From positions 248,001 through 312,000 of the forward strand of contig NC_082419.1 in the NCBI RefSeq assembly GCF_004011695.2: DNA of 64,000 nucleotides, read 5' to 3'. Shown piece by piece: positions 46,488-57,364 of this stretch. The notes beneath the pieces are model-generated. The model had not been told where the DNA came from. It was given only the letters and a program-made list of their open reading frames with translations, and searched no databases. The DNA comes from Ascochyta rabiei. Its lineage: Eukaryota > Ascomycota > Dothideomycetes > Pleosporales > Didymellaceae. Made by a program: the position numbers and the translations under genes. Numbering within the stretch: the first letter of the stretch is position 1; every line of letters begins with the position of its first letter.

Positions 46488-47231
46488 ATGCGCGCCACCA
46501 CTGCTATCCTCGCCCTCGTCGGCACTGCTCTCGCAGCTCCCAACTGGCAAAGGCCCCAACCGAACAAGGAGGTGGAGAACGTTCACATCGTTTACGAGAC
46601 TGTCCTCTACACCGTCTACCAGACCGAGGGACAGGACCAGCCCAAGCCTACCAAGGCTTCCACCCCGGTTCCCCAGCCTCCTGTCGTGACCACTATTGTC
46701 TACGAGGAGAACACCCCTACCCCTACTCCTACCAGCCCGGTCGTTGTCTACGAGACCAAGCCACCTGCACCCCCCAGCACCAAGGCCGCTGCCACCCCTG
46801 CCGCTCCTGCTCCTGCTGCCCCCACTCCTGCTGCCCCCGCTCCTGCTGCCCCCGCTTCCGGCTACCAGGCCATTGTCGACACTTGGCGTGCTAAGATGGG
46901 CCTGAAGCCCCTTACCAACGACGACAAGCTCCAGTCCAACGCCAAGGACTGCGTTGTCTCGTCCAACGGCCAGATGGTCCACAAGCTCAACCCCGGCTCT
47001 TACGGTCAGGTTCTTGCCCCCGGCAACGCGGACGACTTCGAGCACGTCTTTGTTGGTGGCTGGCTCTGCGAGATCCCCACCCTCCCCGGTCTCGACGGCA
47101 TCTGCTCCACCCAGTCTGACGGCTGGGCCTACGAGGGCCAGACCGGCCACGCCGAGATTCTCACCTCTGACAACTACTCCAAGATCGGCTGCGCTCTGTA
47201 CGCCGGCATCTGGGCCTGCGATCTTGCCTAA
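46488..47231 (+). CDS. secreted CAP/PR-1-like protein
   Basis: 247 residues, one exon. Signal peptide at 1-16 (MRATTAILALVGTALA). A VYETVLYTVYQTEG segment and a Thr/Pro then Ala/Pro linker (PAAPAPAAPTPAAPAPAAPA) lead to a C-terminal domain from about 125. That domain has degenerate CAP features: YQAIVDTWRAKMGLKPL, LQSNAKDC, MVHKLNPG, GQTGHAEILTSDNYSKIGCA and a closing WACDLA, with five to six cysteines. Codons are strongly biased to C at the third position, which suggests high expression. CAP proteins are secreted and some bind sterols or act in host contact; function here is unknown. The long minus-strand frame over it is a shadow of the GC3 bias. Confidence 0.8.
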   Translation: MRATTAILALVGTALAAPNWQRPQPNKEVENVHIVYETVLYTVYQTEGQDQPKPTKASTPVPQPPVVTTIVYEENTPTPTPTSPVVVYETKPPAPPSTKAAATPAAPAPAAPTPAAPAPAAPASGYQAIVDTWRAKMGLKPLTNDDKLQSNAKDCVVSSNGQMVHKLNPGSYGQVLAPGNADDFEHVFVGGWLCEIPTLPGLDGICSTQSDGWAYEGQTGHAEILTSDNYSKIGCALYAGIWACDLA

Positions 47232-48042
47232 ACGATTCACGCACCATGGAGATGAGATTTCCCGGGGAGTTGGAGGCATCCTCTTGGCTTAGGGACAGGC
47301 TCGCATGGCCGGCGCTGGACAAACTTCACTTCTTCACTTGTATCGTACGTTGGTTGTACGTTTCTTGTTCACCTTAGGGGCAGCGTTACGCTGCAATTTG
47401 ACTATTCACGAATTACGATGCCGATTTGCAATTCATTTCGCTCTGTGACACCGTGTGTGACGTCGTCGTCAACTTCCATGTGTAAACGAATCAGCCATTC
47501 AACAGCCATCGAAAGCTCCAGCCTTGAAACAAAAGCAGGCCAACAAAGGTCCAAGATCGACAAAGAGTGCGAGCCTGACACCCCTGACCAGCACCCCGGC
47601 GGCAGCGGAAATGAGAGCCCCAGGCGCCTGAGCAACCGAGGCCCATCCATGCACGACATCGTATTCCACAATGTGCACACCCAAGCCAAGCCCGCCCGAC
47701 TCGATAGCCTGCTGCCATGAAAAACAAACCCCCCAAAGAAGCCCAGCGCCATGCCCCTCGAGCCACGAGCTGAGCAGCTGCAAATAAGGCGGCCACGTGC
47801 AAACAAACTCTCACCACCGTGTCGCGTCGTGTCGTGGCGTGTCGTGGCGTGGCGTGGCGTGCGCACGGCCGAGTGCCCGCCGCTGTCGTATCTGGTGTTG
47901 CACTTGCACAACGGCTGCACGCGTTGTGCACGCAGCTCGCCACTCGACGTCCCAGATTTCCAGACAAGCTAGCTAGCTTGTCGGTTTCGTGGCCGACCGA
48001 AGCAGCAGCAGCAGCAGTGAGAGGAAGCTTGCTCGCATGTCA

Positions 48043-48061
48043 TTTTTTTTTTTTTTTTTTT
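48043..48061. repeat. poly(T) tract, 19 nt
   Basis: Uninterrupted T run on the plus strand, after a CAG microsatellite. Confidence 0.95.
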
Positions 48062-49020
48062 CCATGTTCATCTCAATTTCGGCTCATCTTACCGCTTGGC
48101 CTGGTCTGATCTACAAGGCTGCATAGTTGTGATGATTGCATGTTCTGCATCGCTGGATCATCTCCCGCCTTTGTGCACACACATGGTCATTTGCCATGGC
48201 TTGCGCGGTGAGAAGGGGCGGGCGGGCGTGCGTGTGGCACAGTCTGTGTTAGTTAGTCAGGCAGGGCAACTTCCGGGTTCCGGCTGCGGGAAAGTCGTTT
48301 GCTTCCGATTCGATGTTGTCTTTCGTTTGATTTGGAGTGGTTGGTGCGAGTTATTTCCCGGGCTTGGGGTGTTTGATTTCACGCGCTGTAATTGGAATTG
48401 AGCGTGTTTGTTGTGGGAGAGCGTTGGTCGGTCGGACTTTTAAATGAGGCGTTGGGTGGTGTCTGGTGGGAACCTGGTTAGTTGTGCACCACCATGACAA
48501 TCACGAGTGCATCGCGAATCCTTGTTTGTTTTGAAGACGGAGAGTGTGATTGTGGATATGATACTACATACAGTCCGTACACATTGATCCGCACGACGTG
48601 CATTTCGAACAACACCGGGCATGACCAGCATCTGTGTCTCTCTCCACAACCTTCCCGTCCAAGTGATTTCCACCATCCATGTTTGTGTCTGCTTGCACGC
48701 GCAACACGACGCATCTCAAGCCCCAGAGCACCAAAAGCCCCACTGTGCACTGCACGACAGCCGCTGCACATTCCCACCGAACCAGGCGCTCGAACAACGA
48801 AGACAATCTCTCCCTCGCTGTTTCGTGATCAGGGGAGAAGTCGAAGAGATGCCGCCGCATTCAAGCTCCAGAGACCGCTAAGCAACGCAGTGTGTAATGA
48901 GAGAAAATAAATAAATAAAAAATAAATGAATGAATAAAAAAATAAATGAATAAAAGACTGAACCTACACGTGCAACCCAAGCACAGCAATCAAGCACAGC
49001 AACCAAGCAATATCCCCAAA

Positions 49021-49053
49021 CACCTCCAAACACCTCCAAACACCTCCAAACAC
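49021..49053. repeat. 10-nt tandem repeat CACCTCCAAA
   Basis: Three and a half consecutive copies in a pyrimidine-rich block. Confidence 0.85.
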
Positions 49054-49136
49054 GCACCCACGCCACCCCCTCGGAAGCGAAACAGATGAAGACGAAGCGA
49101 AAGACAAGACGAAGGAGCCTGCCAACCAGACAAGCG

Positions 49137-49210
49137 AAAAGCGAAAAGCGAAAGGGAAAGCGAAAGGGAAAGCGAAAGGGAAAGCGAAAGGGAAAGTAAA
49201 AGGGAAAGGG
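49137..49210. repeat. 12-nt purine repeat GAAAGGGAAAGC
   Basis: About five copies, nearly pure purine on the plus strand, continuing into AGGGAAAGGGAAG. Confidence 0.85.
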
Positions 49211-49937
49211 AAGAGGCAGATGTGGTGATGGAGGAGGAGAGCTGGGCAGAGCCGCAGAGTGGACTGGAGAGGAGAGGAGGAAGGGCGTCTGCCGATGATG
49301 GCGTGGAGATGGGGGTGTACCGAGATGGTGGATGCATGGATACTCATGTCGGTATTGGGGGAGCACGCAGAGTGAGTGCCTAGTTGGAAGACACGGGCTG
49401 GCGTTGACGACGGGTTCGTATTTGCACCGTTCGTTTGGCAGTTCGAGTGTGCTCTGCAGACCACTTGACGCTGACCACCCCACATCTCTTCGTGTGTGCC
49501 TCTAGTGGAAGGTTTTGCAGCAATGGACAGCGTGCTTGAGTGCAACGACCAAGGTTGATGTGTAGGCACTTGTTAGGCACAGCAATTGAGAAAGTGAGAC
49601 TGGTTGAGGGCACGGAACGTCCGGCCTTGTTCTTCATTTGATTTTGTTCATCGTTCTCATGACTGTGTCATGATATTCGTTCGTGCCTGATCCTTATATC
49701 CGTTCGCATGGCCTCGAGCTCATGCACTGACCCAAGAAACTCCAAAGACCAAGCCCATAGGACAGTGACTGTGTGAAAGTACTCGTACAAGTCGCTCAAG
49801 TAGACGCAAGATATCAAGGTGACTAAGGAGATATTTGGTCAAAGCCAAACGCATAGCAAAAAAACGGTCCATATGCCAAAGATGTGTAAGATAGGCATCA
49901 CCAGTGAAGCGACGAACACCACTCAGGAACGTTCGAC

Positions 49938-52002
49938 TCACTGTGCGGCGGGCTGGTCGAACAGAGCACCACCGCGGGGTGCACCGCGTCCGCCCCGGAA
50001 GCCGAAACCTCCACGACCACGACCACGGCCCCTGCCACGGCCTCGGTAGCCGCCACGGTAGCCATCGACACTGCCTTGACCAAAAGTCTCCATGTTCTTG
50101 TTTCGCTCAGCGGAGCGGAACTCCTGGCCACGGCGGCTGGCAGCCTCTTCTCGGTCCTTGAGTTCTGAAGAGATATTGTCAAAGAAGCTAGAGCTCTTGT
50201 TGTATGAAGCACCGGGAATGACCACGTCGTCTGCGACTTCGCTGGCGCCATTTTGTCCGTTCGAGATCGCTTCAATGGTAGGTGGGACACCTTCGCCAAG
50301 CGGAGATCCTGAAGCGATAGCTTCCTTGACCATGTCCTGCTTGTTGAACTTGGCGTTTGCAGCGTCGAAGTCATAGTCGGTAGTGGGCACTTCCATCTTC
50401 TGCTGTGGCTGGGACTGCTGTTGGTGGTGGGCACCGCCTCGACCGCCTCGACCGCCTCTACCACCTCGGCCACCAAAGCCGGCACCAGCCCCGGGGTTTC
50501 GGGGTTGTCGGGCATGCTGTTCACGCTCACGCATACCTTCTACCTTCTGTGCAAGGTTGTTTAGAGGATCAGATGCAGGTGCCGGTGCCTGTGCCTGACC
50601 ACGGTTCTGCATGTTGAGCTTGGCCATGGCCTCAGCGACGGCAGCAGTGGCCAACTGGGTCGCGTTGTTCTGCTGACCGGCTGAACCGGTAGCCTGCTGG
50701 GGCTGTGCGGCAGGAGCGGGGGCCTGCTGCTGCGCGCGAGGAGCTGACTTGTTTACGTTCGGGCTGGCGATGGGTACAGCTGGGATAATGCGACCCCCCT
50801 TTGGTCTGCCTTGCGTTTTCTGCGCACCACCTTGCTGTGCAGGCTGGGTGTGCGGCGGCGCGAGAGCGGCCGAGACGTCAGGCTTTGTCTCGACGGGTGG
50901 TGGTGGAGGCTGCTTGGCAGCAGCGGTGGGCGCAGGGGCTTTTCCAGCCTGCTTTGCGTCTGCCTTTGGCTCTGCAAGCTTGGCAGAGCCATCAGCCTCT
51001 GCAAGCTTGGGCTGCGCCGGCGACTGCTCATCCTTTGCAGGTGTATCAACTGGGGCAGCACCGCGAGGGCCTGCCGGTGGCTGGTTCTGATTCTGGAAGC
51101 CAGGAGGACCTACGGGCATGTTGGGAGGGAATGGACCAGGAGGGCCGTTGAAGCTCTGCCCTGGAGGGAACCAGCCTGGAGGTGGTGGCCCGTAGGGAGG
51201 CATTCCGAATCCGCCAGGGCCTCCAGGGAACGGTCCAGGGCCGCCGGGAAAGCCAGGCTGGGGGGGAAAGCCTCTCCCATACGGGCCTGGGCCACCAGGG
51301 CCGAAAGGAGGGTACCCGCCAGGTGGGAACTGCCCTTGCTGTGGGAAGTTCGGAGGCCCTTGTTGCTGGCGCTGTTGGTCCTGTGGCACGTCCTGACGTG
51401 ACTGTCCCTGCTGCACCTATGGCAACCACGATGTCAGCGAGCGAGCTATGCAGAGGCTGAACTCTAGGCGGCTTGTAGATGAGGTACTCAGAAGGAAGGC
51501 AACGGAAAATATCCACATGGTTTTGCGCTCTCGGTGGTATAAATGATTTACATCCGAAAATTTTACATCACTGGACCAGAAGATGGGAGGGTGGGTGGTG
51601 TGTACTTACTCCGATGATGGCCGGGTCCTGAGGCATGGCAGGAGGAGACTTTTCCTTGATCTGCTCTTCAATGCGGAGATCCTTCACATCGCTGCCCCTG
51701 AAGACAATCTGTTCGTAGATGACATCTGATGGCGGGTACTCGTCCTTGCCGCCCTTGCGACCCTCTGTGCCGAACGAGCACACATTGTCTAACGAGACCG
51801 TGGAGGCTTCGGAGTTGATCTCGACGAGGGTGCCGACGTAGCTGCGAGGGGTGAGTGTGTGCGCCCAATGGCTCCCCCATGGGTGCTTACTGACCGGATA
51901 TCGCTCTTGGAGATGAGCGATATGCGAGAACTACGCGTGGCACGTCAGCGGGAGCTCCAGCGTGATGGAACCAGCTGCGACTGACCCGATGAACTCGGAC
52001 AT
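49938..52002 (-). CDS. SCD6/LSM14/Sum2 family mRNA decapping and translation regulator
   Basis: P-body RNA-binding protein that represses translation and promotes decapping. Four exons, 52002-51986, 51930-51895, 51841-51610 and 51416-49938, give 587 residues. Exon 1 codes fewer than six residues. The N-terminal Lsm domain (about 1-80) runs MSEFIG, SRISLISKSDIRYVGTLVEI, VSLDNVCSFGTEGRKGG and VIYEQIVFRGSDVKDLRI. A long Q/P/G/A-rich linker follows. The FDF motif is near 441 (TDYDFDAANAKFN), the FFD box near 500-513 (YNKSSSFFDNISSE), the TFG motif near 533-545 (NKNMETFGQGSV), and an RGG region ends the protein. The third intron is 193 nt, larger than average. It diverges from the PEX39-like gene across 319 bp. 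Confidence 0.95.
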
Positions 52003-52321
52003 GGCGGCGGAGGGGGGTATCAAAACACGTGTAGGAGAGGAACAGAAGCTCGGCGAAGGAAGGAGAAGTGAGGGAAGTCGTACGGTAGTCGTGAAGAAGC
52101 GTGGTCGGGGGGTGGTTGTGGTGTCGAGGAGAAGAGCTTGCGTGGGAAGAGAAGGATGCGATCGTGGGGCTGGTGAGACAAGCGCTTGGCGTTTGCGTTA
52201 GCGAGCCGTGAGCCGTGAGCTTGGAGCTTGGAGCTTGGATCTTGGAGCTTGGAGCTTCGGAGCCCGCGTCGCCTTTACAGTTTACCCCACATCTCGTGTA
52301 CCACCACCGAAGCTGATTGCG
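52003..52321. promoter_or_regulatory. shared upstream region of SCD6 and PEX39-like genes
   Basis: 319-bp divergent space. A GAGCTTG heptamer is repeated several times (52216-52258). No TATA box evident. Confidence 0.4.
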
Positions 52322-53005
52322 ATGAGTGCTGCTGCCGCTGGCGCTGGAGCTGGAGCTGGATCGGAAGCGGGAGCTGGATCAGAAGCGGGAGCTGGATCGG
52401 AAGCGGGAGCTGGATCGGAAGCCAGCGCTCCTGCCGAGCTGCATGACACGTACGAGGCTCTTGAGAGATACCACTGGGACGACGATGTCGAGTTCCAGGC
52501 TGGTCTGAGTGCCATCCTCGGCAGCAACAGCTCGCCTGCGCAAGCCGCCGAGCTAGCCCTGCGAGCGCGTTGCTTCTACTATGCCAGGTGGGTAGACTGC
52601 CCAACTGCGCGCGCGCGCGTGTGTGGGTGGGTGGGTCGCAGGCTGACTGTGCGAAGAAAGTACAACACGGCTGTCGACTTTGAAGCGTACAAGGCCTACC
52701 GTGACGCCCGGGGCCGACCGCCGCCACAGACAAACGGCGTGCACCCGCTCGACTTCACCGAAGCCAGCTACGACGCGCCCAGTGGCGTGATGCCAGCGCC
52801 CACGGACCCCGGCGAACCCCCAGCGCCCTACCCCACCACGTTCGCCCACATCGTAGAGCTCATCACGAGTGGGCAGCCCGTCCCCGGCATCAGGGAGATT
52901 CCGAACACGGTCCTGGACGGCCAAGGCACACTGCCCGAGAAGGCGAAGAGGAGAAAGCCGTGGGAGAAGGACGAGCCTGCGGTGGCTGCCCACCAAGGGC
53001 CGTGA
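52322..53005 (+). CDS. PEX39-like peroxisomal import factor (KPWE motif protein)
   Basis: Two exons, 52322-52587 and 52657-53005, give 204 residues. The ATG at 52322 is chosen; the frame further upstream has only a GTG. An Ala/Gly/Ser/Glu repeat (GAGSEA, four copies) forms the N-terminus. A conserved helical region follows (YEALERYHWDDDVEFQAGL, LALRARCFYYARKYNTAVDF), then PYPTTFAHIVELITSGQPVP, GIREIPNTVLDGQGT and the KPWEKDE end. The GxxxIP and KPWE words are those of the family containing yeast YJR012C/Pex39 and the human C6orf226 protein, which help PTS2 cargo import through Pex7. The intron is 69 nt, a multiple of three without a stop, so retention would add 23 residues. Splice acceptor GCGAAG is weak, but the spliced R-KYNTAVDF junction fits the family. 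Confidence 0.82.
   Translation: MSAAAAGAGAGAGSEAGAGSEAGAGSEAGAGSEASAPAELHDTYEALERYHWDDDVEFQAGLSAILGSNSSPAQAAELALRARCFYYARWVDCPTARARVCGWVGRRLTVRRKYNTAVDFEAYKAYRDARGRPPPQTNGVHPLDFTEASYDAPSGVMPAPTDPGEPPAPYPTTFAHIVELITSGQPVPGIREIPNTVLDGQGTLPEKAKRRKPWEKDEPAVAAHQGP
52353..52424 (+). repeat. 18-nt coding tandem repeat, four copies
   Basis: Unit GAGCTGGATCGGAAGCGG with one G/A change, encoding the GAGSEA repeats at the N-terminus of the PEX39-like protein. In-frame. Confidence 0.88.
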
Positions 53006-53273
53006 AGCGCCATCACGACAACAGGCAAAGAGGACGGAGCTCACTCGCCGTGCACGATGCCCAGGGTCCATCCTAGTGGTTGTGTTGAGCTTGTCCAGAC
53101 AAGTCTATAGCGAGTGCGCAATGCGAACAAGACCCTACACGCTCACATGAGCTACCAGAAACCTTTCGCCAAAGCTGTCGAATCAGGGGGGTATATAGCG
53201 AGACCAAGCAAGAAACAAGCGCTAAACTCCACCTCTTCTACATACGCTGCGTGTCCAACAGCACCCGCCCAAC

Positions 53274-56251
53274 CTACAGCACGGCCTCTAGGATCTTCTC
53301 CTTCAGCTTCTTGACTTCCTCCTCGCTTTCCCACAGCTTCCTCTGTGCCTCTTGAAACTTTGTTTTCCACGCCGCTGTTGCGTGTTGGCCAGGTTCGGTG
53401 CCGTCTGCCTCTTGCCCACCTGCTGTCGTGTCTGCGTGTTCCACATCTTCAGTGGTAGCGTGGAGACCTTTGGCCGTCCACTCGCCAGACAGCCCACCAA
53501 ACGACACGGCGAAGAAGACGTCAAACGTCTCCTTGACCATGACGGAGCCGTGGACGCTCTCCATGTCGTCTTCGTGGTCTTCCATGGGACTCTCGTACCC
53601 ATCGCCGCCTGTGCGGAAACGTGCGCACTCGACTCTCTTGACACCGCCGCTGGGCCCGCCAGAACCGATCCCTGCTGCGTTGGATAGTCCGAGACAGCTG
53701 CTGATGGCTATTCCCATGACCTGACTGCTCATGACCTTCGCTGGTGATGTGGGTCCGGCCAAAGGCTTTGCATACAGTGGAGCCAGTATCGACGATGCCA
53801 GCTTCTTCGCTTCGTTGCCCCGTAGACGCTTACGTCGACCCGTGAGTGGCGCACGAATGAGCTCGGCAGCCAAGGCACGATTGAGCGTGTCGAAAGAGAT
53901 CGACGGGAGTGGGGGCGTCGACGTTGACAAGGTTGCTTCACTTTGTGACCCCGGTGGTGGCTGTGGCCGAGCTGGAGTCTCGACGGGAGTGAAGTGTCCG
54001 TGGAAGTGGAGATGACTGTTGCCGCTGCCGCTGAAGGACTGCGCCGAGAAGCTTCGTTCAGAGCCAAAACTGATTGCAGAGGATGCCGCGGCGGTGCTCG
54101 GAGTCGGGTCTTCTTCACCATTGACCAGCACAGTAGGGGTGATCAATCGCACGGGATTACCAATGTTCTGCGGCACTTGCAGGCTCAAACGTTGTCTCTG
54201 AGTTCCACCAGCACTGATGACCGGCGACTCCCCTGTCGAGGGAGGAAGTGCCGACGCAGGCGTTGGTGGAAACCGGAAGACAGGCTCAGGTGCTGGCGAC
54301 CCAGATTGTCTTCGCTCTACTATGGGCGTTAAAGCACCCGAGTGTCTCTGTATATCTACAGGCGTGCCTTCTCTGCTTGGATTGACAGGAAAGGTGACAA
54401 ACGGTCCGTCTCGAGTGGATCGATTGCTGGGTGGCCGACCCCGTGGCTTTCCACCAGGAGTGGTACTGCTAGCCGACCAAGCTGATGATACAGCTGGCCC
54501 ATGACGTCTACGTGCGCGTGGTCTTGCGCTGGAAGGGGTCACTGCTGACTGGGGTTCGTCGAAGAAGTGGTGCGCAGACGATGGCGTGACGGCCGATAAG
54601 GGATGGGGCGTCGCAGGCTCCTGGCTGTTGAGTCGCCAACGAATCTGTTGCCCACCAGACAAAGGTGACGCCGAGTAGGGAGTTACGTTTTCCTGTTGCT
54701 TCAGACGATGCGAAGCATGCAGAGCAGAAGCAGGCGTGATGGCAGATGCGGCTGTCCATGGATCATGTGGCGTAAGGAAACCGCCCATGTGGTCGGGGTG
54801 GGCGCTGGTAGGGTACGCCGACTGCGGTTGTAGTGCATTGCCAAAAGGTATAGACGTATCGAGTTGCGGCCGCTTGCGAGCAGGCGTGTCCAGTTCAGCG
54901 TCCAGCTCTTCGTCAGCGTCATCGGCTTTCCGTCTACCACGCTTGGGTTTGAATTTTGGGTCAAGTGCTCGAATAGCCAGATCTTCCTCCAGTGGCACGC
55001 CGTCACGACCGTCTTCTGGGAAAGGATCGTGCGGGGGAGGTATCTGCAGATAGTAGGGGTGCTGTTTGTCGAGCAGATACTCAAAGAAAGCATCAATGTG
55101 CATGGCGCGCATCCATCGCTGCCGAGAGTCAGTACATGGTCGAGTTACGCTCCAAAGCGGTGTGCGTCGATGTGTACGGAAGAGAAATGTGTGCTGCACG
55201 ACAGCGAACTGCCAATGCGGTAGTGTGCGCGACGCATGGGAACATGGCAAGAGATCAGCTTGTTGAGAGCAGGTAGGCTCACAGTAGCTGCATCGTTCAA
55301 TAGATCCAGGCGCCTGTGCCGCGCTCCTTGTTGCAAAATGGCTTGATGCAGCTTGGATCCGGACAGTACTTGCAGACGGGCAGGAAGTCATAGACGAGCA
55401 CTGGCTGCGCCGCATGCCTGAGGCGCATAACTCCACTCGAAAACTGACTCGAAGGCAAAGGGGCGAGCAGATACGACCTAGCAGAGAGACGCAATCGAGC
55501 AGGCGTGCCATTGGGAAAGCGCGCCAGTAACACAATGTGAAATGACAGGTGCAAATGAAAGCATCCTTACCTTCAACCTCACGGAGTACTGCTGGACTTT
55601 TTGCGTGCTCTGTCCCTTGTCCGTGTCTGGCGGCGATACGCCGAGATCCAAAGCTAACTGCGTCCAGGTCTTGATCTCTCCCGTGCTGAACCTGCCTATC
55701 AGCTCGAACAGGGTCCAAGTGCTAAACGCCTTTCCGTCGCTCTTCGGTGGTGTTCGAAACAGCTTCACCAACTCGGAGGTGTCTGTGGAGAGGGCGAAGC
55801 TGGGGTTGCAGTACAAGACAAAGCTGGCAAAGGCATCGTCGATGGTCTCGTCGGCCACGTCCTGCGAGGGAAGCGCGCGATCGTCTGGCGCATAGCTGGG
55901 GGCCGCGTGCTTGGCCTGGCTGGCAGGCGTCACGGCGGCGGAGTAGCGCGGCGAGGCATTCGAGGGCGTCGAGGGAGGCTGTGAGCTGCGCGCCATGTCT
56001 CCGTAGAAGCCGTGGGCAAGGTGCGCGCTGCTGAGCGAGGCATTGTCGGGCTGGAGCAGGTGGGTTGGGGCAGCGCGGGAGAGGACCGACATGGGCGCAT
56101 GTCGATTGCGGTTGGCACCTGTGCTCTGCTCGAGGCCCGGATCAATTGCTGGTGCACCAGCGGCTGGGTGCCGAAACCCGGCGTGTTCGTAGTTGGCTGT
56201 AAGATGGAGGCTGTGGTTCGAATCTGGCCCGTCGCCATAGTCGACTTGCAT
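53274..56251 (-). CDS. ARS-binding protein, ABP2 family
   Basis: Two exons, 56251-55571 and 55118-53274, give 841 residues. The conserved Abp2 domain spans about 135-250 across the intron: DDAFASFVLYCNPSFALS, TWTLFELIGRFSTGEIKTW, QLALDLGVSPPDTDKGQS, KVQQYSVRLK then RWMRAMHIDAFFEYLLDKQH. Fission yeast Abp2 binds AT-rich replication origins, so a nuclear origin- or chromatin-binding role is likely. Downstream are a basic KFKPKRGRRK patch, an AT-hook-like KPRGRPPSNRS, long S/T/P-rich disordered stretches, and a short C-terminal coiled coil (KLWESEEEVKKLKEKILEAVL). The intron is 452 nt (55570-55119), by far the largest here, with clean GTAAGG...GCAG ends. Diverges from MCL1. Confidence 0.88.
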
Positions 56252-57364
56252 TGTTTGGATGGTACAGAGGCTGCTTGGGCCCGTCAGCGCTCCATCCGCG
56301 CTCCGTGTGGCCTGTAAACCGCAGCCGCGTTATCGCGAGCGCCGTGCGAAACACTCGATAGGGAGTTGAGCGCAACACGGTACGGCGTCAGGGTCGCGGA
56401 TCCAGCGCAAGACGGTCAAACGATAGGATGCGATGCGCCCAGCGCTGTCGCCGCGGTGTTGAGACCTCCAGAAAGGTCGCGGTAGAGTCGCTGGGACGGC
56501 GCGTTGGTATATGCGTAAATGCAGACAAGAAGGCGTGTGGTTGAGACGTAATTTGCACTGCTACGGCGGCTCGACGTCGTCTGCTTTACTCGTTCGCCTG
56601 CAGCTGGAGGCGTGCTAATTATAACTCGGTCATCCCGCCCCGTTCTGGTCCACTGCACGAAGCATCACGGCTTGGGCGCCTCTGAGTGGCCAGGCAACCC
56701 GCCGAAGGAGAAGCTGCCCACTCGACTGGTTCCTTTTGCTTACAGCTTTGTTTCGGACACCTTCACAGGGAGCACCTGAGCCTTGAATGCATGCATGGTA
56801 CGCTATACCGTAGCAAATATAGCATGAGTCGTGCATCTGACCTTGGTCGACGCAGGCGAGAAGCGGGTGAAGTGCTCCTCGAGCGTCAGCGATTAAGTGC
56901 CGCAACACAAGACACGAGATAGTGACAGTAGATGAAGATTGGGTCGGATGACACACATGCACGCAGTGATCGTTCTTGATACGTCTGGATCGGGTCTGTC
57001 TCTCGTCTTGCTCCATGCACGAGGACATGGTTACCAGGGAACACGATCAGTGGCCGCTGGGCAACGCTATCGGTCGACTTTAGGGATACACAAGCTGGCC
57101 GACTCGAGACCACGAGATATTAGATTGTTGTTGGTCGGGCTTGAAATGGGTCTGACTCGACGCATGTTCAATTGCTGAAGCTGAATTTGAGGCTGGATGC
57201 TGAAGCTGAATTCGAGGCTGGATGCTGAAGCTGAATTCGAGGCGGGATGCTGGCCATTACCGTAGCGTGATTTGACAGCCCCACTTTTCTAGCACTCAAC
57301 GCGGGTCGCGTCTCTCGCACGCGTCGTGCCAGGTCTGGCGCAGCAATCACGACTTTGCACAAAC
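56252..57364. promoter_or_regulatory. shared upstream region of ABP2-like and MCL1 genes
   Basis: 1.1-kb divergent space with a 25-nt triple repeat close to MCL1 (see repeat entry). No reading frame recognised. Confidence 0.4.
57173..57247. repeat. 25-nt direct repeat, three copies
   Basis: Unit TGCTGAAGCTGAATTCGAGG followed by CTGGA, three tandem copies with two substitutions, 118 bp upstream of the MCL1 start codon. The copies contain the hexamer GAATTC or a variant of it. Confidence 0.92.

Larger units (their letters stand above)
47232..49937. other. 2.7-kb low-complexity intergenic region
   Basis: Contains GTCGTGGC/GTGGC repeats (47820-47865), a CAG run (48001-48017), a 19-nt T tract (48043-48061), an AAATAAAT/GAATAAA-rich block (48905-48955), a 10-nt CACCTCCAAA repeat (49021-49053) and a 12-nt GAAAGGGAAAGC repeat (49137-49210). 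No convincing gene on either strand. Confidence 0.55.

Noticed and set aside
46335..47279. 314-codon minus-strand open frame over the CAP-like gene
   Set aside because: It mirrors the strong third-position C bias of the plus-strand gene, giving glycine/serine-arginine repeats and no family features.
52208..52321. Longer N-terminus for the PEX39-like protein
   Set aside because: The extension has only a GTG start and repetitive leader-like sequence; the first ATG is at 52322.
53274..55718. Single 814-residue reading of the ABP2-like gene without the 452-nt intron
   Set aside because: It starts in intron sequence, and the joined Abp2 domain needs exon 1 (55571-56251); the conserved RLK-RWMRAMH junction supports splicing.
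56208..56230. B-box-like GGTTCGAATCT suggesting a tRNA gene
   Set aside because: No matching A box, anticodon stem or acceptor stem around it, and it lies inside the first exon of the ABP2-like gene.
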